Below are positions 43,026-52,254 of a DNA stretch of 64,000 nucleotides, in pieces; positions within the stretch are counted from its first letter, which is position 1, and each line of letters starts with the position of its first letter. Below the pieces are notes generated by a model. The model did no database searches, was not told where the DNA came from, and saw only the letters and a program-made list of their open reading frames with translations. The stretch is from Streptomyces sp. AC558_RSS880. GTDB taxonomy: Bacteria > Actinomycetota > Actinomycetes > Streptomycetales > Streptomycetaceae. The stretch is taken from positions 62,001 through 126,000 of the forward strand of contig NZ_JAGMUJ010000031.1 in the NCBI RefSeq assembly GCF_019049255.1. Direction: 5' to 3'. The position numbers and the translations under genes are program-made.

Positions 43026-45233
43026 GTGGCCACTTTCCTCTATCGACTCGGCCGGTTCGCCTTCAGGCGACGGCATCTCGTAGCCCTGTTCTGGGTGGCG
43101 CTGCTGGCGCTCGCGGGCGCCGGCGCCGCCAGTGCCCCGGCGGCCGGCAACTCGTCCTTCTCCATCCCCGGCACCGAGGCCCAGAAGGCCTTCGACCTGC
43201 TGGAGGAACGCTTCCCCGGCTCCAGCGCCGACGGGGCGACCGCACGCGTCGTCTTCAAGGCACCGGCCGGCGAGAAGATGACCGACGCCGACCACAAGAA
43301 GACCGTCCAGGACACCGTCGACACCCTCGGCGGCGGCTCCGAGGTCGCCGGCGTCACCGACCCGTACCAGGGCGGCGGCGTCAGCGAGGACGGCACCATC
43401 GCCTACGCCTCGGTGACCTACAAGGTCTCCGGCATGGAGCTGGAGGACGCCTCCCGCGACGCCCTGGAGGGCGCCGCCGAGGACGCCCGCGACGCCGGGC
43501 TGACCGTGGAGATCGGCGGTGACGCCCTCCAGGCCGTCCCGCACACCGGAACCGCCGAGATCATCGGTATCGGCGTCGCCGCGGTCGTCCTCGTCATCAC
43601 CTTCGGCTCGCTGCTCGCGGCCGGACTGCCGCTGCTCACCGCCGTCATCGGCGTGGGCATCGGGGTCTCCAGCATCACCGCGCTGGCCAGCACGCTGGAC
43701 CTCGGCTCCACCACCTCCATCCTGGCCAGCATGATCGGCCTCGCGGTGGGCATCGACTACGCGTTGTTCGTCGTCTCCCGCTACCGGGCCGAACTGGCCG
43801 AGGGCCGCGAACGCGAGGAAGCGGTCGGCCGGGCCGTCGGCACGGCGGGCTCCGCGGTGGTCTTCGCCGGACTGACCGTCGTGATCGCCCTGGTGGGCCT
43901 GTCGGTCGTCAACATCCCGATGCTGACCAAGATGGGCATCGCCGCCGCCGGCACGGTCGCCCTCGCGGTCCTGATCGCCCTCACCCTGATCCCCGCCCTG
44001 CTCGGCTACGCGGGCCGCCGGATCCGTCCGGCCGGCGAGAAGAGCAAGCTGCTCGGCGGTGGCCGCGCCGCGAAGAAGCCGCAGCGCCCCAACATGGGCA
44101 CCCGCTGGGCGAGCTTCGTCGTCCGCCGCCCGGTGGCCGTCCTGCTGCTCGGCATCATCGGTCTGGGCGCCGCGGCCGTCCCGGCGGCCTCACTGGAACT
44201 GGGCCTGCCCGACGACGGCTCGCAGCCGACGTCCACGACCCAGCGCCGCGCCTACGACCTGCTCTCCGAGGGCTTCGGCCCCGGCTTCAACGGCCCGCTG
44301 GTGGTCGTGGTCGACGCGAAGGGCAGCGACGACCCGCAGGCCGTCTTCCAGCAGGCCGGCGACGACATCAAGGGCCTCGACAACGTCGTGAACGTCAGCC
44401 CGGCACAGCCCAACAAGGCCGGCGACACGGCGACGATCACCGTCGTCCCCGACGCCAAGCCCTCCTCGGTGACCACCGAGGACCTGGTGCACGACATCCG
44501 TGACACGGGCGCGGACATCCAGGCCGACACCGGCGCCGACGTCCTGGTCACCGGCGCCACGGCGATGAACATCGACGTCTCGCAGAAGCTCAACGACGCG
44601 CTGGTGCCGTACCTGGTCCTGGTGGTCGGCCTGGCCTTCCTGCTGCTGATCGTGGTGTTCCGCTCGATCCTGGTCCCGCTGAAGGCGGCCCTCGGCTTCC
44701 TGCTGTCCGTCATGGCGGCCCTCGGCGCGGTCGTCGCGGTCTTCCAGTGGGGCTGGCTGTCCGGCCTGATGGGCGTCGAGGAGACCGGTCCGATCATGTC
44801 GATGATGCCGATCTTCATGGTCGGCGTGGTCTTCGGACTGGCCATGGACTACGAGGTGTTCCTCGTGACCCGGATGCGGGAGGCCTACGTCCACGGCGAG
44901 AAGCCCGCCCAGGCCGTGGTGACCGGATTCAAGTACAGCGCGCGGGTGGTGACCGCGGCGGCGGTCATCATGATGGCGGTCTTCTCCGGCTTCATCGGCT
45001 CCAGCGACTCGATGGTCAAGATGATCGGCTTCGGCCTCGCGGTCGCCGTCCTCTTCGACGCGTTCGTCGTCCGCATGGCGATCGTCCCGGCGGTACTGGC
45101 CCTGCTCGGCGAGAAGGCCTGGTGGCTGCCGAAGTGGCTGGACCGCGTCCTGCCCAACGTGGACGTCGAGGGCGAGGGCCTGCGCACGGAGGGCGGTCCG
45201 AAGGAGGAGGACCGGGAGCTCGTACGGGCCTGA
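43026..45233 (+). CDS. MMPL/RND family transporter
   Basis: 735 residues with two similar halves: TM1 (LVALFWVALLALAGAGAA), a periplasmic-type domain, then a bundle of five helices; TM7 and the second half repeat this. Signature segments are IGLAVGIDYALFVVSRYRAEL (first half) and FMVGVVFGLAMDYEVFLVTRMREAY (second half), the MMPL Asp-Tyr proton-relay motifs. These proteins export lipids, glycolipids or drugs with proton antiport. GTG start. Regulated by the adjacent TetR by inference. Confidence 0.93.
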   Translation: MATFLYRLGRFAFRRRHLVALFWVALLALAGAGAASAPAAGNSSFSIPGTEAQKAFDLLEERFPGSSADGATARVVFKAPAGEKMTDADHKKTVQDTVDTLGGGSEVAGVTDPYQGGGVSEDGTIAYASVTYKVSGMELEDASRDALEGAAEDARDAGLTVEIGGDALQAVPHTGTAEIIGIGVAAVVLVITFGSLLAAGLPLLTAVIGVGIGVSSITALASTLDLGSTTSILASMIGLAVGIDYALFVVSRYRAELAEGREREEAVGRAVGTAGSAVVFAGLTVVIALVGLSVVNIPMLTKMGIAAAGTVALAVLIALTLIPALLGYAGRRIRPAGEKSKLLGGGRAAKKPQRPNMGTRWASFVVRRPVAVLLLGIIGLGAAAVPAASLELGLPDDGSQPTSTTQRRAYDLLSEGFGPGFNGPLVVVVDAKGSDDPQAVFQQAGDDIKGLDNVVNVSPAQPNKAGDTATITVVPDAKPSSVTTEDLVHDIRDTGADIQADTGADVLVTGATAMNIDVSQKLNDALVPYLVLVVGLAFLLLIVVFRSILVPLKAALGFLLSVMAALGAVVAVFQWGWLSGLMGVEETGPIMSMMPIFMVGVVFGLAMDYEVFLVTRMREAYVHGEKPAQAVVTGFKYSARVVTAAAVIMMAVFSGFIGSSDSMVKMIGFGLAVAVLFDAFVVRMAIVPAVLALLGEKAWWLPKWLDRVLPNVDVEGEGLRTEGGPKEEDRELVRA

Positions 45234-45257
45234 CGGCCTGAACGAGCAGACAGAACC

Positions 45258-45299
45258 AGCCGGTGAGGGCTCCGTGGGGACGGGGCGCCCTCACCGGCT
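45258..45299 (+). terminator. Hairpin after the MMPL gene
   Basis: AGCCGGTGAGGGC (45258-45270) pairs with GCCCTCACCGGCT (45287-45299); 16-base loop; 24 bases after the stop. Confidence 0.75.
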
Positions 45300-45391
45300 T
45301 TCCTTCTGCGGCCGGGGCCGCGGGGGTTTCGGGACCCCGTGTCAGGTGTCGTGGACCGTGGAGCGGTGTCCGAGGGGAACGACCCAGACCA

Positions 45392-45607
45392 TCAACCCCC
45401 GTTGTCGATCGTGTAGATGACGCGGTGATCGCCGACACGGAGCCGGCGCCGGTCCGGCTGGGAGACGAGCGCCGTGGTGTGGAAGCCGAGCGGGTCGGTT
45501 TCCGGTTCCGTCGGTGTGACCAGGATCCGGAGCGCCATGTCCCGGGGGATCTCCCGGAGCTCTGCCTGAGCCTCCGGCCGGAAGACGGCGCGGTACTTAC
45601 TCCTCAC
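45392..45607 (-). CDS. RelE/ParE-family toxin
   Basis: 71 residues: YRAVFRPEAQAELREIPRDMALRIL, a middle part, then RRRLRVGDHRVIYTIDNGG. The RVGDYRVIY-type strand near the C-terminus is the RelE/ParE hallmark. The protein is somewhat short (usual about 85-95), missing the last strand after the Ile-Asp-Asn, so it may be inactive. It overlaps the 3' end of a short antitoxin-like reading frame. The interval before the MMPL terminator contains no gene. Confidence 0.75.
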   Translation of the reverse strand: MRSKYRAVFRPEAQAELREIPRDMALRILVTPTEPETDPLGFHTTALVSQPDRRRLRVGDHRVIYTIDNGG

Positions 45608-45674
45608 TGCGCTCCAGCGTCTCCCTCATGACGTCCTCGATCGGGACGGCGGACTTCGGGGACGCGGAGTACAC
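45597..45674 (-). pseudogene. Remnant of the antitoxin gene
   Basis: The frame ending at 45597 (TAA) reads YSASPKSAVPIEDVMRETLERSEE and overlaps the toxin ATG by 11 bases, exactly where an antitoxin would end. The usual N-terminal DNA-binding part is not recoverable upstream. A GTG at 45674 would give 25 residues. Confidence 0.45.
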
Positions 45675-45774
45675 CGTGGCCTGAGCCGGCCGCCGCGTTT
45701 CCGTCAGGCACGGGAGGGTGCACGGGCGCGGTGTGAGGCGCACCCTGGAATGAGAGATTCCGGAGGTGATCGTC

Positions 45775-46050
45775 ATGATGCACACCGCAGTGGGATGGCA
45801 CGTGGACCTGGAGTTCGAGGAGGACGACCGGCAGACGCGCGCCGCCGCGATGGTCCGGCTGCCCGACGGGACCGAGGTACGGGCCCACGGCCACGCGAGC
45901 CGGCACCACACCGACGCGAATCAGCCACGCGTCGGGGAGGAGATCGCCGGCGCACGCGCGCTGAACGAACTCGCCATGCAGATGCTGACCAAGGCGCACG
46001 GCGAGATCGACGACGCGTCGGGCCGCATCTCGCACCCGATCCACGTCTAG
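45775..46050 (+). CDS. DUF1876-family protein
   Basis: 91 residues, alpha/beta with a double-stranded-RNA-binding-like pattern: GWHVDLEFEEDDRQTRAAAMVRLPDGTEVRAHGHASRH, then PRVGEEIAGARALNELAMQML. I recognise this as DUF1876, small and widespread in Streptomyces. The ATG at 45775 follows GGAGG at 10 bases. Convergent with the serine hydrolase gene. Confidence 0.8.
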   Translation: MMHTAVGWHVDLEFEEDDRQTRAAAMVRLPDGTEVRAHGHASRHHTDANQPRVGEEIAGARALNELAMQMLTKAHGEIDDASGRISHPIHV

Positions 46051-46058
46051 ACGGGCAG

Positions 46059-47225
46059 TCAGGGCGTCAGGGACTGCCGTACCGCCCGTATCAGCGCCTG
46101 GGCCCTGGGGTCCGCCGTCACCGTCTTGCGGAAGCCGTTGGTGACATAGCCGAAGGCGACGCCCGCCTCCGGGTCGGCGAAGCCGAGGGAGCCGCCGCGG
46201 CCGGGGTGACCGAAGGAGCCCGGGGCCAGGAAGGGGGAGGCGCCGCCGTGCAGCATGTAGCCGAGCCCGAAGCGGGTGTTGACGACCAGCACCCGGTCGG
46301 GGCCCGCCGACTCCTCGGCGCGGGCGAGTTCGACGGTGGCCGGTGCGAGGAGGCGTATGCCGTCGACCGGGCCGATGAGTGAGGCGTAGAAGCGTGCCAG
46401 CCCGTCCGCCGTCGCGATCCCGTTGGCGGCGGGCAGGGCCGCCGCGCGGAACACCGGGTCGTTCTGGTCCGGGAAGGGCGTGATCGCCGCGAAGGCGCGG
46501 CGGGTGAGGGAGGACGGGTCGGCGTAGGCGTCGGTGACCGAGCGCTTGGGGCGGGCGTGGAGCGTCCCGGACGGCGCGGGCGCCTCGATCCTGCCGACCG
46601 TGCCGACGCGGTGGGCCTGCGCGTCCGGCAGCCCCACCCACAGATCCAGGCCCAGCGGCCCGGCGATCTCCGACGCGATCCACTCGCCGGAACCCCGGCC
46701 GGTCACCCGGCGCACCAGCTCGTCGACCAGCCAGCCGTAGGTCAGCGCGTGGTAGCCGTGGTCGGTGCCCGGCTCCCACACGGGAGCCTGCGCGGCGACC
46801 GCCCCGGCGGCCCGCACGGGGTCGGCCGCCTCGTCCGGGGTGAGCGGACGGTCGAGGACCGGGAGCCCGGCGCGGTGGTTGAGCACGTGCCGGACCAGCA
46901 GCCGCTCCTTGCCGTGCGCCTTGAACTCCGGCCAGTACCGGCCGACCGGCGCGTCCAGGTCCAGCTCGCCGCGCTGGTGCAGCAGCAGGAGCACGGCGGC
47001 GGCGACACCCTTGGTCGCCGAGCGCACGACCTGCGCGGTGTCCCGCCGCCAGGGCTCGGTGCCGTCGACGTCCTTCACCCCGGCCCACAGGTCGACGACC
47101 TTGCGCCCGTCCCGGTACACGGCGACGGCCGCGCCCCGGTCCCCGAGCGCCTCGAAGTTCCGCGCGAACGCCTCCCCGACCGGCTCGAAGCCCTCGGCCA
47201 CTGTGCCGTGCACGTCGACGTCCAC
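46059..47225 (-). CDS. Class C beta-lactamase-like serine hydrolase/esterase
   Basis: About 388 residues. The SxxK motif is SATKGVAAAVL (Ser-Ala-Thr-Lys), the Tyr motif is GYHALTYGWL and a C-terminal HPGRGGSLGFADPEAG replaces the KTG box (His-x-Gly), as in EstB-type esterases. AAVAVYRDGRKVVDLWAGVKD is the family start. Cytosolic, no signal peptide. The start is uncertain: GTG at 47258 or 47225; direct repeats of CACTCGCCTGTGACA lie right upstream (about 47247-47272). Confidence 0.88.
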   Translation of the reverse strand: MDVDVHGTVAEGFEPVGEAFARNFEALGDRGAAVAVYRDGRKVVDLWAGVKDVDGTEPWRRDTAQVVRSATKGVAAAVLLLLHQRGELDLDAPVGRYWPEFKAHGKERLLVRHVLNHRAGLPVLDRPLTPDEAADPVRAAGAVAAQAPVWEPGTDHGYHALTYGWLVDELVRRVTGRGSGEWIASEIAGPLGLDLWVGLPDAQAHRVGTVGRIEAPAPSGTLHARPKRSVTDAYADPSSLTRRAFAAITPFPDQNDPVFRAAALPAANGIATADGLARFYASLIGPVDGIRLLAPATVELARAEESAGPDRVLVVNTRFGLGYMLHGGASPFLAPGSFGHPGRGGSLGFADPEAGVAFGYVTNGFRKTVTADPRAQALIRAVRQSLTP

Positions 47226-47330
47226 GTTCCTGTCGGTCCTTCCACTCGCCTGTGACACTCGCCTGTGACAGTGCGTGCAACAGCGCCGCTCCGCCTGCGA
47301 TTCCTGGGCGGCGGCGACCGAGCGCGATCG

Positions 47331-48092
47331 TTACGAACGGCCCGGCGCGGCCGGTACCGAGCGCGGATCGAAACCGTACGGCAGCTCCAGACGGTGCGCG
47401 CGCATCAGGGCGTCGTCGGCGAGCAGTTCCGCGGTGGCACCGTCCGCCGCGATCACGCCGTCGCTGAGGACCAGCGAGCGCGGGCACAGTTCGAGGGCGT
47501 AGGGCAGGTCGTGCGTGACCATCAGGACGGTGACGTCCAGGGAGCGCAGGATGTCGGCGAGTTCGCGGCGGGAGGCGGGGTCCAGGTTGGAGGACGGCTC
47601 GTCCAGGACCAGGATCTCCGGCTCCATCGCGAGGACGGTCGCCACGGCCACCCGGCGCCGCTGGCCGAAGGAGAGGTGGTGCGGCGGGCGGTCCTTGAAC
47701 TCCGCCATGCCGACCCGGTCCAGCGCCCGGTCCACCCGCTCCTCCAGCTCGGGCCCCCTGAGCCCGGCCGCCGCCGGACCGAACGCCACGTCCTCGCGCA
47801 CCGTCGGCATGAAGAGCTGGTCGTCCGGGTCCTGGAAGACGATGCCGACCCGGCGCCGGATCTCCGCCATGTGCCGCTTGCCCACGGGCAGCCCGGCCAC
47901 CGTCACCGTGCCGGTGCCGCCGGTCAGGATGCCGTTGAGGTGGAGGACGAGGGTGGTCTTGCCGGCGCCGTTCGGGCCGAGCAGCGCGACCCGCTCGCCG
48001 CGCGCGATCGAGAAGTCGACGCCGAACAGGGCCTGGTGGCCGTCGGGGTAGGCGAAGGCGAGGCCGGAGACCTCGAGGGAAGCAGTACTCAC
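47331..48092 (-). CDS. cbiO: Cobalt/nickel ECF transporter ATPase
   Basis: 253 residues. ABC ATPase motifs: Walker A LLGPNGAGKTTLVLHLNG, Q-loop VFQDPDDQLFMPTV, signature HLSFGQRRRVAVATVL, Walker B ILVLDEPSSNLDP and switch VTHDLPYALELC. Supplies energy for metal uptake with CbiQ and CbiM. The GTG at 48092 overlaps the cbiQ stop as GTGA; an ATG at 48101 is an alternative. Confidence 0.93.
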   Translation of the reverse strand: MSTASLEVSGLAFAYPDGHQALFGVDFSIARGERVALLGPNGAGKTTLVLHLNGILTGGTGTVTVAGLPVGKRHMAEIRRRVGIVFQDPDDQLFMPTVREDVAFGPAAAGLRGPELEERVDRALDRVGMAEFKDRPPHHLSFGQRRRVAVATVLAMEPEILVLDEPSSNLDPASRRELADILRSLDVTVLMVTHDLPYALELCPRSLVLSDGVIAADGATAELLADDALMRAHRLELPYGFDPRSVPAAPGRS

Positions 48093-48850
48093 AAGGTCCA
48101 TCCCAGCAGACAGACGACGAGGGCGGCCGAGGGGAGGGCGAGGGCGTACGACCACTGCGCCCGGTCCGCGGTCACCTCGTCGATCACCGGCATGGAACCG
48201 GCGTACCCCCGGCTCACCATGGCCAGGTGCACCCGCTCGCCGCGTTCGTAGGAGCGGATGAACAGCGCGCCCGCCGACTTGGCGAGGACGCCCCAGTGCT
48301 TCACCCCGCGTGCCTCGAAGCCGCGGGACTCGCGGGCGATCCGCATGCGCCGCATCTCGTCGGTGATGACGTCGCCGTAGCGGACCATGAAGGAGGCGAT
48401 CTGCACCAGCAGCGGCGGGAGCCTCAGCCGCTGGAGGCCGAGCAGCAGTTCGCGCAGCTCGGTGGTGGAGGCGAGGAGGACCGAGGCGGCCACGCCCAGG
48501 GTTCCCTTGGCCAGCACGTTCCAGGCGCCCCACAGTCCGTTGACGCTCAGCGACAGCCCGAGGACGTCGGTCCGCTCGCCCTCCGCCACGAACGGCAGCA
48601 GGACGGCGAAGGCGACGAACGGGACCTCGATCAGCAGCCGCTTGAGCAGGAAGCCGGCCGGGACGCGGGCGGTGTACGCGACGAGGGCGAGCAGCCCGGC
48701 GTACACCGCGAACGCCCACATCGCCTCGCGCGGGGTGGACACCACGACCAGGACGAAGGCGAAGACCGCGGCGAGCTTGGTGTGCGGCGGCAGGGCGTGC
48801 ACGGGGGAGTGGCCGTGCCGGTAGAGCTTGTGCGCGTGGCCCGCTCCCAT
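48089..48850 (-). CDS. cbiQ: Cobalt/nickel ECF transporter transmembrane protein
   Basis: 253 residues with about five membrane helices. The cytoplasmic coupling helices carry the ECF-T motifs MRIARESRGFEARG (Ala-Arg-Gly) and HLAMVSRGYAGSM. KLYRHGHSPVHALPPHTKLAAVF is the typical N-terminus. Two bases after the cbiM stop. Confidence 0.93.
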   Translation of the reverse strand: MGAGHAHKLYRHGHSPVHALPPHTKLAAVFAFVLVVVSTPREAMWAFAVYAGLLALVAYTARVPAGFLLKRLLIEVPFVAFAVLLPFVAEGERTDVLGLSLSVNGLWGAWNVLAKGTLGVAASVLLASTTELRELLLGLQRLRLPPLLVQIASFMVRYGDVITDEMRRMRIARESRGFEARGVKHWGVLAKSAGALFIRSYERGERVHLAMVSRGYAGSMPVIDEVTADRAQWSYALALPSAALVVCLLGWTL

Positions 48851-48851
48851 G

Positions 48852-49916
48852 TCAGACGCTCGTGCCGGTGGGGGACGCGGCGTCGGCCGGCTCGTCCGTA
48901 CGGCGCCTGCGGACCGCCCAGAACACGCCGGTGCCGGCGACGACCGTCACGCCCACGCCGATCACGCCGGCCAGACCGCCGGAGAGGCGGGCGTCGTCGA
49001 CGTCCTCGACGCCGTAGTCGGCGAGCGGGGAGTCGGCGATGGCGTGCTCCTCGGCCTTCTCGTCCATTCCGTGGTCGGTGGCGACCTTCTCCAGGCCGTC
49101 GGGGTTCGCGGAGGCGTAGAAGCTGACGAACCCGGCGAGGACCAGCGAGGTGACCAGGCCGGTGATCCAGACCTTGCGCGGGGAGCGGGCGGCGACGGGC
49201 TCCGGCTCCGCCGCCGGGGTGTCCGGGGCGTCGACCAGCTCGCCGTTCACCCGCAGCTTGAGCTGCTGCCGCAGCCCGCGCGCCCCGTGCACCAGGTCCG
49301 GGCGGACGGCGATGACCGCGCCGACGGTCAGGGCGGTGATCACGGCCTCGCCGATGCCGATGAGGACGTGCACGCCCACCATGGCGGTGACGACCTTGCC
49401 GAGGGAGACCTCGGTGGTGCCGCCGATGGCGTAGAGCAGCGTGAAGACGATCGCGGAGGCCGGGACGGAGACCAGCGCGGCGACGAAGGACGCGGCGGTC
49501 GCCGAGCGGCGGGTGCGCGGCAGCACCTTCACCAGGCCGCGGAAGAGCGCGTAGGCGACGATCGTCGTGGTGATCGCCATGGTGGTGATGTTCACGCCGA
49601 GCGCGGTCAGCCCGCCGTCGGCGAAGAGGACGGCCTGCATCAGCAGGACGACGGAGACACAGAGGACCCCGGTGTAGGGGCCCACGAGGATCGCGGCGAG
49701 GGCGCCACCGAGCAGATGTCCGCTGGTCCCCGCCGCGACGGGGAAGTTCAGCATCTGCACGGCGAAGATGAACGCCGCCACCAGCCCGGCCAGCGGGGCC
49801 GTGCGCTCGTCGAGTTCCCGGCGCGCGCCGCGCAGGCTCACGGCGATCGCGCCGGCGGCGACGAGTCCGGCCGCGGCGGACACAGGGGCGTTGATGAATC
49901 CGTCAGGTGCGTGCAC
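48852..49916 (-). CDS. cbiM: Cobalt/nickel transporter substrate-binding CbiM with PDGLE domain
   Basis: 354 residues. It begins VHAPDGFINAPVSAAAG, where the second residue His is the metal-binding N-terminal His of CbiM/NikM (Met1-His2). The first about 215 residues are the seven-helix CbiM core (GTSGHLLGGALAAILVGP). The C-terminus adds a membrane unit with SANPDGLEKVATDHG, the PDGLE/CbiN domain, so CbiM and CbiN are fused. The GTG at 49916 is chosen because His must be residue 2. No cobalamin riboswitch is seen upstream. Metal (Co or Ni) not decidable. Confidence 0.9.
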   Translation of the reverse strand: MHAPDGFINAPVSAAAGLVAAGAIAVSLRGARRELDERTAPLAGLVAAFIFAVQMLNFPVAAGTSGHLLGGALAAILVGPYTGVLCVSVVLLMQAVLFADGGLTALGVNITTMAITTTIVAYALFRGLVKVLPRTRRSATAASFVAALVSVPASAIVFTLLYAIGGTTEVSLGKVVTAMVGVHVLIGIGEAVITALTVGAVIAVRPDLVHGARGLRQQLKLRVNGELVDAPDTPAAEPEPVAARSPRKVWITGLVTSLVLAGFVSFYASANPDGLEKVATDHGMDEKAEEHAIADSPLADYGVEDVDDARLSGGLAGVIGVGVTVVAGTGVFWAVRRRRTDEPADAASPTGTSV

Positions 49917-50105
49917 GGACTCGATGATGTGGCCTGTTGCAAACGCTGCGCAAGAGCGAGCGGCTTGTTTTACCTCACGCATACCTCATCTGTGATATAC
50001 GCCGCTCGGACGCGCGAATTCCGGTTTCGGTGCACGATTGAACGGGGGGCGGGTATACGGCTTACACGCCTTTCATGCACATTGACGCAGCGTAAGGGGC
50101 CACCG

Positions 50106-50462
50106 ATGTCCGTGGTAGAGCAGTACGCGCGAGCCCACATCGTCACCGACGACCTGGAAGAGGACCGCGGAGCGGTACCCGTGGTACTGCGCTACGACCC
50201 CGAACGAGATCCCCTCTGCGTCCGCGTGGAGCTCCCGGGCGCCGCGCCCCGAGAGTGGTTCGTCGACCGGGAACTGCTGGAACAGGGCCTGCTCGCCCCC
50301 ACGGGCAGGGGCGAGATACGGGTGTGGCCGTGCGGCCGGGTCCAGGCCGTGGTCGAGTTCCACACCGCGCAGGGCGTGTCGGTGGTGCAGTTCGAGACGA
50401 AGACCCTGACCCGGTTCCTGCGGCGGACCTACGCGGCCGCCGCCGAACCCGTCCCGCACTGA
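50106..50462 (+). CDS. ssgE: SsgA-like sporulation protein (SsgE)
   Basis: 118 residues of the SALP family (SsgA-like, Streptomyces-type actinobacteria only): LRYDPERDPLCVRVELPG, EWFVDRELLEQGLLAPTGRGEIRVWP and a C-terminal FETKTLTRFLRRTYAAA. SALPs guide peptidoglycan processing during sporulation. Position beside two PBPs and a cobalt transporter matches ssgE of S. coelicolor (SCO3158 from memory), which controls spore separation. ATG 50106. The 189-base spacer to cbiM holds the divergent promoters. Confidence 0.88.
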   Translation: MSVVEQYARAHIVTDDLEEDRGAVPVVLRYDPERDPLCVRVELPGAAPREWFVDRELLEQGLLAPTGRGEIRVWPCGRVQAVVEFHTAQGVSVVQFETKTLTRFLRRTYAAAAEPVPH

Positions 50463-50480
50463 CCCCCGGCCTCCGGCTGC

Positions 50481-52148
50481 TCAGCCGGCGCTCTTCAGGA
50501 GCGCCGCCACGATCGGTCCGGCCGTCGAACCGCCGTGGCCGGCCTTCTGGACCACGCCCGCCGCCGCCAGGTCCCCGCGGTACGCGGTGAACCAGCCGTT
50601 GGGCTTCTTCTGCCCGTCGACCTCGGCCGACCCGGTCTTGGCGCCGGTCTGCCCGCTCACCCCGGCCATCGCCTCCGCCGCCGTGCCGTAGGCCGCGGTG
50701 TACGACATCAGCTCCCGCAGCTGCGCCAGCGTGCCGGCCGACAGGGTGCGCGAGGCCGTCGCCAGCTTCCGTCCGTCGACCTCGGGGGAGACCAGGTACG
50801 GCTGGCGGAAGACGCCCGACTGGACCGTCGCCGACACCGACGCCATGTTCAGCGGGTTCATCCGCACCCCGCCCTGGCCGATCAGGGAGGCCCCCATCGG
50901 GGCCGCCGACTGCACCGGCACCGAGCCGTCGAAGGTCGGCACGCCGACCTGCCAGTCGTTCCTCCCCAGCCCGAACACCTCCTGGGCCTGCTTGGTCAGG
51001 TCGTCGTCCTTCAGCTCGGGCGCCTGGCTGATGAAGGCCGTGTTGCAGGAGCGGGCGAAGCTCGCCTTGAACGTGCCGTCCTTGATCTCGAACTTGTCGT
51101 CGTTCTGGAACTTCCAGCCGCCGTAGCTGAAGTACTTCGGGCACGGGTGCTGCTCGTCCATCGAGGCGAGCCCCTTCTCGATCAGCATCGAGGCGGTGAT
51201 CACCTTCATGGTGGAGCCCGGGGCCAGTGAACCCTGGAACGCGACGTTGAAGCCGCGCGAGGAGTTGGCCACCGCGAGGATCTCGCCGGTCGACGGGCGC
51301 AGCACCACCACCGACGCCTGCTCCTTCTTCGCCACCTGCGCCTCGGCGGCGGCCTGCAGGGAGGGGCTCAGCGTGGTCTTCACCGTGCCGGGCGTGCCCT
51401 CGCTCAGCTCCAGCAGCGTCTTGTCGGACAGCTCCGCCTTCTTCGACGCCTTGCCGCGGACGATCCGCAGCTCGACGCCGGCCTCGCCGCCCGCCTTCTC
51501 GCCGTACTTCTCGCGCAGCCCGTCCAGCACCGTCCCCAGGGACGGGTACGCGGCGGTGGTCAGCTCGTCGCCGTCCCGGTCCAGCGCCTTGACCGGCGGG
51601 GTGCCCGCCTCGCCGGTGACCAGCTTGTCGCCGTCCCTGAGGTCGGGGTGCACGACGGCCGGCTGCCAGGCCACCCGCGGCTCACCGTCCCCGGCCCCGC
51701 GTACGACGGTCAGCGCGCTGTCGTACGCCAGCGGCTTGCCGGTCTCCTCGTACGACACCGTGCCCTTGACGGCGAAGGGGACCTTGTCGCCGGCGGGGGT
51801 GCCGGCGGTGAGGGCGACGTCCTTGATCCGGGCGTCCTCGGCGTAGGCGGTGAGCAGGGCGGCCGCGGCCTTCGGGTCGTCGGTGGCGGCGGCCGCCTCG
51901 CTCACCTTCCCGTCCTGCCAGGCGGTGAGGAAGCGCTCGGCCGCAGCGGTGACCTCGTCGGCGGACAGCGGGCCGGTCCTCACCTCCCGCGCGGAGGACG
52001 TCCGCGTGCCGTCCTCCGCGGCGGCACCGCCGCCGAGCAGCGCGTAGGCGCCGAACCCGGCGCCGCCGACGACCACGGCGATCACTCCGCCGAGCACGAC
52101 GGGCCTCGTCCTCCGCCCCTCGGCGGCGTTCCTTCTGTTCTTCCCCAC
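50481..52148 (-). CDS. Penicillin-binding protein (transpeptidase, NTF2-like N-domain)
   Basis: 555 residues. A membrane anchor (VVLGGVIAVVVGGAGFGAYALLGG) precedes an NTF2-like MecA-N domain (about 60-180), a dimerisation region and the transpeptidase domain. Active-site motifs are STMK (SxxK, in LAPGSTMKVITASM), SCN (SFARSCNTAF) and KTGS (GAKTGSAEVDGQ). Cross-links peptidoglycan. Convergent with ssgE (18-base gap) and followed upstream by a close paralogue. Confidence 0.95.
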   Translation of the reverse strand: MGKNRRNAAEGRRTRPVVLGGVIAVVVGGAGFGAYALLGGGAAAEDGTRTSSAREVRTGPLSADEVTAAAERFLTAWQDGKVSEAAAATDDPKAAAALLTAYAEDARIKDVALTAGTPAGDKVPFAVKGTVSYEETGKPLAYDSALTVVRGAGDGEPRVAWQPAVVHPDLRDGDKLVTGEAGTPPVKALDRDGDELTTAAYPSLGTVLDGLREKYGEKAGGEAGVELRIVRGKASKKAELSDKTLLELSEGTPGTVKTTLSPSLQAAAEAQVAKKEQASVVVLRPSTGEILAVANSSRGFNVAFQGSLAPGSTMKVITASMLIEKGLASMDEQHPCPKYFSYGGWKFQNDDKFEIKDGTFKASFARSCNTAFISQAPELKDDDLTKQAQEVFGLGRNDWQVGVPTFDGSVPVQSAAPMGASLIGQGGVRMNPLNMASVSATVQSGVFRQPYLVSPEVDGRKLATASRTLSAGTLAQLRELMSYTAAYGTAAEAMAGVSGQTGAKTGSAEVDGQKKPNGWFTAYRGDLAAAGVVQKAGHGGSTAGPIVAALLKSAG

Positions 52149-52254
52149 TGCTTCCCGTTCCTCCGCTGTCCGCCGGACTCCCCGTGGCCCTCGTGGCGCT
52201 CACGTGTGCCAACGACGGCCACCACCCTAGAGTCCCGCCCCGCGCGCGGTGCGA

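Noticed and set aside
49917..50105. Cobalamin riboswitch upstream of cbiM
   Set aside because: No B12-box-like sequence or matching long structure is visible; the spacer is under 190 bases and shared by two divergent genes.
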